DNA from: Candidatus Omnitrophota bacterium | GTDB lineage: Bacteria > Omnitrophota > Koll11 > Gygaellales > Profunditerraquicolaceae | DNA length: 10,272 nt | Assembly: GCA_028719045.1 (NCBI GenBank) | Contig: JAQULD010000055.1 | Coordinates: forward strand, 1 to 10,272 | Reading direction: 5' to 3' | Translations under genes and position numbers: made by a program | Notes under the pieces: model-generated | The model's input: only the letters and a program-made list of their open reading frames with translations | Told to the model about the DNA's origin: nothing | Database searches by the model: none | Part shown: in pieces, positions 7,501-10,272 of the stretch | Layout of the letters: every line of letters starts with the position of its first letter | How positions within the stretch are numbered: the stretch's first letter is position 1

Positions 7501-7743
7501 ATACAGCTTCGCCTGGCGCAGGGGATGCCCCTGGAAGAGGCGGTCATAGACGCGGGAGCGAAACGTTTCCGTCCGATGCTGCTGACCGCCGCGGCGGTTG
7601 TGGTAGGGGCTTCGGTAATCCTTTTTGACCCCATATTCCAGGGCCTGGCGGTTGCCCTTATGGCGGGAGAGATCGCTTCGACGATACTTTCGCGCACAGC
7701 GGTGCCGGTCATTTACTACATGGCAATGAAACCGAAATCTTAG
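4516..7743 (+). CDS. RND efflux permease (AcrB/HAE1-like superfamily)
   Basis: This 1075-residue inner-membrane pump is normal in length and uses the proton gradient to export substrates from periplasm or membrane. It has the RND duplication: one membrane helix (about 25-42), a large periplasmic domain, helices 2-6 (about 355-505), helix 7 (about 557-575), a second periplasmic domain and helices 8-12 (about 920-1065). The TM4 proton-relay aspartates are D421 and D422 (GILVDDPIVGVEN), as in AcrB D407/D408. In TM10 the AcrB Lys940 position is Arg (R987, GIVVRNSIILVDF). The double Asp favours HAE1-like over metal-exporting CusA-type pumps, but the substrate is not readable. It lies between the outer-membrane channel gene and a YgaP-type gene, under ArsR control, with no membrane fusion protein in the operon. 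Confidence 0.95.
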   Translation: MENLSPHRLGFLGKVINTFARSKITPLIIAASVMLGLFAVVNLPREEEPQISVPMFDIFVSYPGASAQEVERRIINVGERKLWEISGVEYIYSTAESDGALFIVRFKVGEDVEKSLIKLYTKVYANLDLLAQGASQPLIKLRSIDDVPILSLTFHSKAKDLVSLRRIVAATQNQINSIPDVSETAIIGGRKRQFQVFFDEEKLKEHLLNPSEISGLIQRTNVKNDAGHLQSKPELVYVEADAFFRSVQDLANLVVGVSQGGVIYLKDIAEVVDGPDQDENHVNIRYGSISKEPDKGPFEAVTLAVSKRKGANAARLCEKVISKVEGLRGGAIPEDVTFTTTRDYGETANEKSNELLFHMAIAIFGVSVLIALSLGLKESGVVAIAIPMTLSLTLAAFYFMGFTLNRITLFALIFSIGILVDDPIVGVENIVRHLRLPSNRGRPLLDVTIEAVKEVGSPLILATLAVIAAILPMAFVRGLMGPYMRPIPIGASLAMVFSMLVAFIATPWAAYRILGKAHLAGKLRGHGEGEKEDLLTRIYRSYMNPLIYKPKIRANFLKVILGLFIISVLLVPLRLVKVKMLPFDNKDEFQVILDMPEGTPIDKTGLVLEKIAGYLITVPEVKDIEAYCGTSAPYNFNGLVRHYYLRSKPNQADLQVNLVGKNSRKRQSHDIAKSVRPKIHEIVAEFAGHVQVAEVPPGPPVLSTLVFEVYGPNLEGQNELAKKIEGLLGANRGVTDIDTYVASPEKLLRLRVDTQKATLNGIPVSQVAQTIALSVRGKAIDLAHLSNEYEPVDIILRLSQEKRENLDALLGLTLLSRYGSEIPLKDLVSVEELNKDRPIYHKNLMRVSYVIADVAGKFESPVYAILDLKKKINSLPLPAGEGNQQKNIKQFFTTQPSSTDKWSMKWDGEWQVTYEVFRDLGIAFAAVLILIYVLVVGWFQSFKVPWIIMLPIPLTLVGILPAHWMFGVFFTATSMIGMIAGAGIVVRNSIILVDFIQLRLAQGMPLEEAVIDAGAKRFRPMLLTAAAVVVGASVILFDPIFQGLAVALMAGEIASTILSRTAVPVIYYMAMKPKS

Positions 7744-7790
7744 AGTGGCATCTAAAAAATAGAAGAGATAAGTTCTTTAAGGAGGACAAT

Positions 7791-7970
7791 ATGGATAAAT
7801 GGTTGCGCGGCATAGCGGGTTTATTTATCTTAATAAGCCTTTTGCTTGCTTATTATGTAAGCCCTCTGTGGTTATGGTTTACCGCTTTTGTGGGCGCTAA
7901 TTTATTGCAGTCGGCGCTTACAAACTGGTGCCCGATGATGTGGATATTAAAAAAGCTGGGTGTCAAATAG
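7791..7970 (+). CDS. YgaP-like transmembrane domain protein (DUF2892)
   Basis: This 59-residue inner-membrane protein has two helices (about 6-23 and 26-43) joined by a tight turn, then a conserved Cys-Pro (C47-P48) and the tail ILKKLGVK. The pattern of SP-x-W-L, TAFVG-N-LQS and CP near the end matches the DUF2892 family. DUF2892 forms the membrane part of E. coli YgaP, a rhodanese that handles sulfane sulfur; here the rhodanese domain is absent. A near-perfect ribosome site, AAGGAGG at 7779-7785, lies 5 bases before the ATG, stronger than others in the operon. It follows the RND stop by 47 bases with no terminator between, so it is probably the operon's last gene. DUF2892 proteins are known beside ArsR-type sulfur regulators, so a shared thiol or sulfur theme is plausible. 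Its molecular role is unknown. Confidence 0.85.
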   Translation: MDKWLRGIAGLFILISLLLAYYVSPLWLWFTAFVGANLLQSALTNWCPMMWILKKLGVK

Positions 7971-7994
7971 AGCAAAAAAGTTCTGAGAAAATAT

Positions 7995-8022
7995 TTGACA
8001 AATCCGCTTAAAATGCTAAAGT
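7995..8022 (+). promoter_or_regulatory. Promoter of the cobalamin-controlled operon
   Basis: A perfect TTGACA at 7995-8000 and an extended -10, TGCTAAAGT (TG at 8014-8015, hexamer TAAAGT at 8017-8022, 4/6), have 16-bp spacing. Transcription would start near 8029, just before the first conserved bases of the riboswitch. Bases 7971-7994 contain no obvious terminator for the preceding operon, so readthrough into the riboswitch is possible. Confidence 0.7.
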
Positions 8023-8037
8023 GAAAGCAAGTCATGT

Positions 8038-8186
8038 TTTACAGGTTTAGGGAAATCAGTTAAACGCTGATGCGGTCCCGCCGCTGTAAGGGTGTACGAA
8101 AGCTGCAGCAGTCACTGTTCCGGTAACCCGGGATGGGAAGACGCAGCAAATAGGCAGATACCCGAGCCAGAAGACCTTCCTGTAAA
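8038..8186 (+). ncRNA. Cobalamin (adenosylcobalamin-type) riboswitch aptamer
   Basis: The conserved elements appear in order. The P1 arm ACAGG (8041-8045) is complementary to CCTGT (8179-8183). The core GCGGTCCCGCCGCTGTAA lies at 8072-8089, CACTG at 8113-8117 and TGGGAAG at 8134-8140. The B12-box consensus, read here as GAGCCAGAAGACCTTCC, lies at 8164-8180. Spacing and order match the classic btuB-leader aptamer. It lies directly upstream of B12-uptake genes and is followed by a hairpin terminator, so it should act at the level of transcription: cobalamin binding lowers expression of the uptake genes. Exact aptamer ends are approximate. Confidence 0.96.
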
Positions 8187-8233
8187 TAATTGTAATGCCT
8201 CGTGGAATGGGCCAAGAAATTATTGGGGTGCAA

Positions 8234-8275
8234 CCCGATTCCTGTACTTGAAAAAGTACCGAATCGGGATTTTTA
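8234..8275 (+). terminator. Riboswitch expression-platform terminator
   Basis: CCCGATTC (8234-8241) pairs with GAATCGGG (8261-8268). An inner stem, GTACT (8244-8248) with AGTAC (8255-8259), closes a six-base loop, and a T-rich run (8270-8274) follows. Upstream, GAATGGG at 8205-8211 can pair with the terminator's 5' arm with a single bulged G (8237), so it is a candidate anti-terminator. A short alternative hairpin, GGGT (8226-8229) with ACCC (8233-8236), also competes for that arm. This implies transcriptional control by the riboswitch. Confidence 0.9.
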
Positions 8276-8280
8276 TTTCT

Positions 8281-9144
8281 ATGCCAATCTCTAAATCAAA
8301 ATTCTGGTATTTGGTTTTCGCGTTTATCCTGCCGCTTGCGTTGTGTAATTTAACGCCCGCGCAAGCCGGCCCAGTAAATAAAGCGAGATATATTTCGCTT
8401 GCTCCGTCCACCACCGAGATCCTTTTTGCCCTTGGTAACGGCGACAATATCGTGGGAATAAGCTCTTATTGCAATTATCCCCCTGAAACAAAAAATAAGG
8501 CCAGGGTCGGGGATTTCAGCCATCCGGTCATGGAAAAAATAATTTCCTTAAAACCGGATTATATCTTTTGCACCGGACTTGAACAGGAGCAGACGGTCAA
8601 AGAATTAAGGCGCTTTGGCCTGAAGGTTTACGTGGCGGATCCCGCAAGCATAGAGGAATTGCTTGAGTCTATCCGGGAAATAGGAAAGATCACCAAAAGA
8701 GATAATGAGGCGCAAAGTTTGATCAAAAAAATGCGGGGCGACATCAATTCGGTAAAAGAAAAAGCGGCTCTTGTCCCGGCGGATAAGAAAACCAGGGTTT
8801 TCGTGGAAATCTGGCATGAGCCGCTTATGACCGCCGGTAACGGCTCGTTCATCGATGAGATGATCTCTATCGCAGGCGGAATAAATATCGCCCACGATCT
8901 AAAAAGGCCTTATTCGAGTTTTAGCTTCGAGAAAGTGGTTTCTTCGAACCCTAAAGTTATCATCCTGGCTTACATGGATAATGAATCTCCCTTGAAACTG
9001 CTTTCCGGCAGGCTCGGCTGGGAGAATATAGACGCTGTAAAGAATAAACAGGTGTTTAACGATATTGACCCGGATATTTTGTTAAGGCCCGGCCCCAGGA
9101 TGACCGAAGGCTTAAAACAGCTGCAAAATAAGTTGTACCCTTAA
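8281..9144 (+). CDS. btuF: BtuF-like periplasmic cobalamin-binding protein
   Basis: This 287-residue substrate-binding protein of the PF01497 family should capture vitamin B12 in the periplasm and deliver it to the BtuC-like permease. It has a signal peptide (basic MPISKSK, hydrophobic 8-24, predicted cleavage at AQA/G after residue 29). Two lobes joined by a long helix follow: YISLAPSTTEILFALG (38-52), SYCNYPPE (62-69), VGDF at 76-79, and the C-terminal RPGPR motif (269-273), typical of BtuF. LALC at 19-22 is not a good lipobox. The frame is open upstream to 8092, but that sequence is the riboswitch and terminator, so ATG 8281 is the start. No Shine-Dalgarno sequence precedes it. B12 specificity rests on the riboswitch; by sequence alone a siderophore or heme ligand would be possible. 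Confidence 0.9.
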   Translation: MPISKSKFWYLVFAFILPLALCNLTPAQAGPVNKARYISLAPSTTEILFALGNGDNIVGISSYCNYPPETKNKARVGDFSHPVMEKIISLKPDYIFCTGLEQEQTVKELRRFGLKVYVADPASIEELLESIREIGKITKRDNEAQSLIKKMRGDINSVKEKAALVPADKKTRVFVEIWHEPLMTAGNGSFIDEMISIAGGINIAHDLKRPYSSFSFEKVVSSNPKVIILAYMDNESPLKLLSGRLGWENIDAVKNKQVFNDIDPDILLRPGPRMTEGLKQLQNKLYP

Positions 9145-9149
9145 ATCCT

Positions 9150-10109
9150 ATGAAAATGCGTTTAGGCAAACAATTACCGGTGCTGTTGCTCTTGCTTTGC
9201 GCGGCGATAATTCTCGCGCTGGCCAAGGGCGCGGTAAATATCCCTTTGTCCGGCCTTTTACTTAAAGAAAATCAGGTCGTTTTTAATATGCGTATTTTCA
9301 GGATAATAGTCGCGGTACTGGCCGGAAGCGGATTGGCGGTGTCCGGGATCGCCCTGCAGGCGATTTTAAGGAATCCGCTGGCAGAGCCGTATCTTCTGGG
9401 GACTTCAAGCGGGGCCGGCCTGGCGGCGGTAACCTGGCTGGTCTTGGGTTTATCGCGGGTTTACATTCCGCTCGCAGCGTTTTTGGGGGCGGTGATAAGC
9501 ATAATCCTGGTTTATAATCTGGCCCAGGAAAGAGGAAGGGTTTCCGATAAGTCGTTGATACTTTCCGGAGTGATCGTCTCGATCGCTTTTTCTTCCTTGA
9601 TCGTCTTCCTGGTATTTCTATCCGGGAACCGGGCGGCGCACGAGATGACCTGGTGGCTATGGGGAAGTTTTCAGGTCTATGATTATAAGTTGGTCGGTTT
9701 GGTGGCGCTGCCGGTTATTTTAGGCATTTGCGCGCTATATTTGTTCTCCCAGGATTTAAACGCTATAAGCATGGGGGAAGAGGAAGCTACGCATTTGGGC
9801 ATAGATACGCAAAACATAAAGAAACTGGTTATTCTTATCACCGCCTTAATTACTGCCAGCCTTATTTGCATCTGCGGTATAATCGGCTTTGTGGGTTTGA
9901 TCGTTCCGCACATGATGCGCCTTGTTTTTGGGCCAAACCACAAGGTACTTATACCCGCGGCCTGCCTGGCCGCTTCGGTGTTTATGGTTGTTTGCGACCT
10001 GATCTCACGCACGCTTTTCGCTCCGGCAGAGATACCCGTGGGAGTGATCACCGCGGTAATAGGAGCGCCTGTATTCATTATTCTTTTAAAGAGGGATAAG
10101 AGGTCCTGA
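9150..10109 (+). CDS. btuC: BtuC-like ABC transporter permease (FecCD family)
   Basis: This 319-residue inner-membrane permease would dimerise to form the B12 channel. It carries the family landmarks in order: LAVSGIALQAILRNPLAEPYLLGTSS split across 62-87 with RNPLA at 74-78 and GTSSGA at 84-89, WWLWGSF at 168-174, the cytoplasmic coupling-helix region MGEEEATHLG at 208-217, GIIGFVGLIVPH at 243-254, and PAEIPVGVITAVIGAPVF at 292-309. About ten membrane helices are expected. The length is near the family norm. It starts 5 bases after the btuF stop, and its TGA stop shares a base with the next ATG (TGATG at 10107-10111), so the three genes are one operon. Neither ATG 9150 nor ATG 9156 has a clear ribosome site; the first is used here. 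Confidence 0.92.
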   Translation: MKMRLGKQLPVLLLLLCAAIILALAKGAVNIPLSGLLLKENQVVFNMRIFRIIVAVLAGSGLAVSGIALQAILRNPLAEPYLLGTSSGAGLAAVTWLVLGLSRVYIPLAAFLGAVISIILVYNLAQERGRVSDKSLILSGVIVSIAFSSLIVFLVFLSGNRAAHEMTWWLWGSFQVYDYKLVGLVALPVILGICALYLFSQDLNAISMGEEEATHLGIDTQNIKKLVILITALITASLICICGIIGFVGLIVPHMMRLVFGPNHKVLIPAACLAASVFMVVCDLISRTLFAPAEIPVGVITAVIGAPVFIILLKRDKRS

Positions 10110-10272
10110 TGGCTGCTATTTTGAAAATTAAAGATTTGTCCGGGGGTTACTATAAAGAGGACGTTATCAATGGGGTTTCCCTGGATGTAAATATTGAAAA
10201 AGAAGGCATAACCAATAATGTCGTGTTTCCTTGCGGAATGATTATCCGTGATAAAATAGTTTATATATACTA
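10109..10272 (+). pseudogene. Partial BtuD-like ATPase start joined in frame to a GH130-like fragment (cut by window edge)
   Basis: The frame opens with AAGAGG at 10098-10103 and ATG 10109. Its first ~29 residues, MAAILKIKDLSGGYYKEDV onward to NGVSLDVN, are a normal ABC ATPase N-terminus, with the GY aromatic block (residues 13-15) that stacks on ATP adenine. The next residues should be a GEF and Walker A segment. Instead the frame reads EKEGITNNVVFPCGMIIRD then KIVYIY, which resembles the C-terminal region of GH130 glycoside phosphorylases (NVVFPCG followed by a YIYYG-type strand). No Walker A is found in any frame of the remaining bases. The switch lies between about 10187 and 10200. GC in 10201-10272 is 23 of 72. 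No stop codon occurs before the edge. This is either a chimeric contig end or a real rearrangement that breaks the transporter ATPase. Confidence 0.72.

Noticed and set aside
7308..7712. 134-codon open frame on the minus strand inside the RND gene
   Set aside because: It is antisense to the conserved TM8-TM12 region of the permease, has a low-complexity Ala/Thr/Ile composition typical of a shadow frame, and resembles no protein I know.
7853..8035. 60-codon open frame on the minus strand spanning the end of the YgaP-type gene and the riboswitch promoter
   Set aside because: It overlaps a well-supported gene and promoter on the plus strand and has no family resemblance.
8092..8280. N-terminal extension of the BtuF-like protein (63 extra residues in an open frame)
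   Set aside because: These bases are the conserved cobalamin riboswitch core, B12 box and terminator hairpin. A clean signal peptide begins at ATG 8281.
8341..8349. Possible lipoprotein signal (LALC) in the BtuF-like protein
   Set aside because: The residue before Cys is Leu and not Gly, Ala or Ser, and a proper AQA/G signal-peptidase I site follows 7 residues later.
1..10272. CRISPR array, tRNA, rRNA, insertion sequence or prophage genes
   Set aside because: No regularly spaced long repeats, cloverleaf sequences, transposase motifs or phage proteins were seen on either strand.

Overview
The window looks like chromosomal DNA from a diderm (Gram-negative-type) bacterium. It encodes a TolC-type outer-membrane channel, an RND pump and a periplasmic vitamin B12-binding protein, all of which imply an outer membrane and a periplasm. 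Base composition is near 50% GC until the last ~75 bases. An uncultured lineage such as Omnitrophota is possible, but that is only an impression from protein style, and no marker gene is present to test it. I see no tRNA, rRNA, insertion sequence, integrase or CRISPR array.

Layout. (1) 1-1589: a membrane GT2 polysaccharide synthase-like glycosyltransferase and a small three-helix membrane protein of unknown function, enclosed by two hairpin terminators. (2) 1602-2724: a gene pair with ATGA overlap, encoding a small cyclophilin-like-fold protein (apparently leaderless) and a membrane-anchored TPR protein. (3) 2819-7970: an ArsR-family repressor with its own sigma70-type promoter and an overlapping palindrome, then a TolC-family channel, an RND permease and a 59-residue YgaP/DUF2892 membrane protein. 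The periplasmic adaptor (membrane fusion protein) that normally links the pump to the channel is missing from this operon. (4) 7995-10272: a promoter, a cobalamin riboswitch with a terminator hairpin, then btuF-like and btuC-like genes and the first ~30 codons of a btuD-like ATPase.

How the genes work together. Block 4 is a B12 uptake operon switched off by its own substrate: with enough cobalamin the leader should terminate before btuF. Block 3 is an inducible export operon, in which the ArsR protein probably sits on the palindrome over its -10 box until a metal, thiol or persulfide signal releases it. Block 1 probably makes or exports a surface glycan.

The right edge is abnormal. The btuD reading frame stops resembling an ABC ATPase before the Walker A motif and continues, with no stop, as what looks like the C-terminal part of a GH130 glycoside phosphorylase. 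GC drops to about 32% there. If this is a contig end, an assembly chimera is the simplest explanation.

I did not find a clearly new biological system. The observations most worth following are the adaptor-less RND operon with its ArsR/YgaP partners, the GT2/small membrane protein pair, and the edge chimera.
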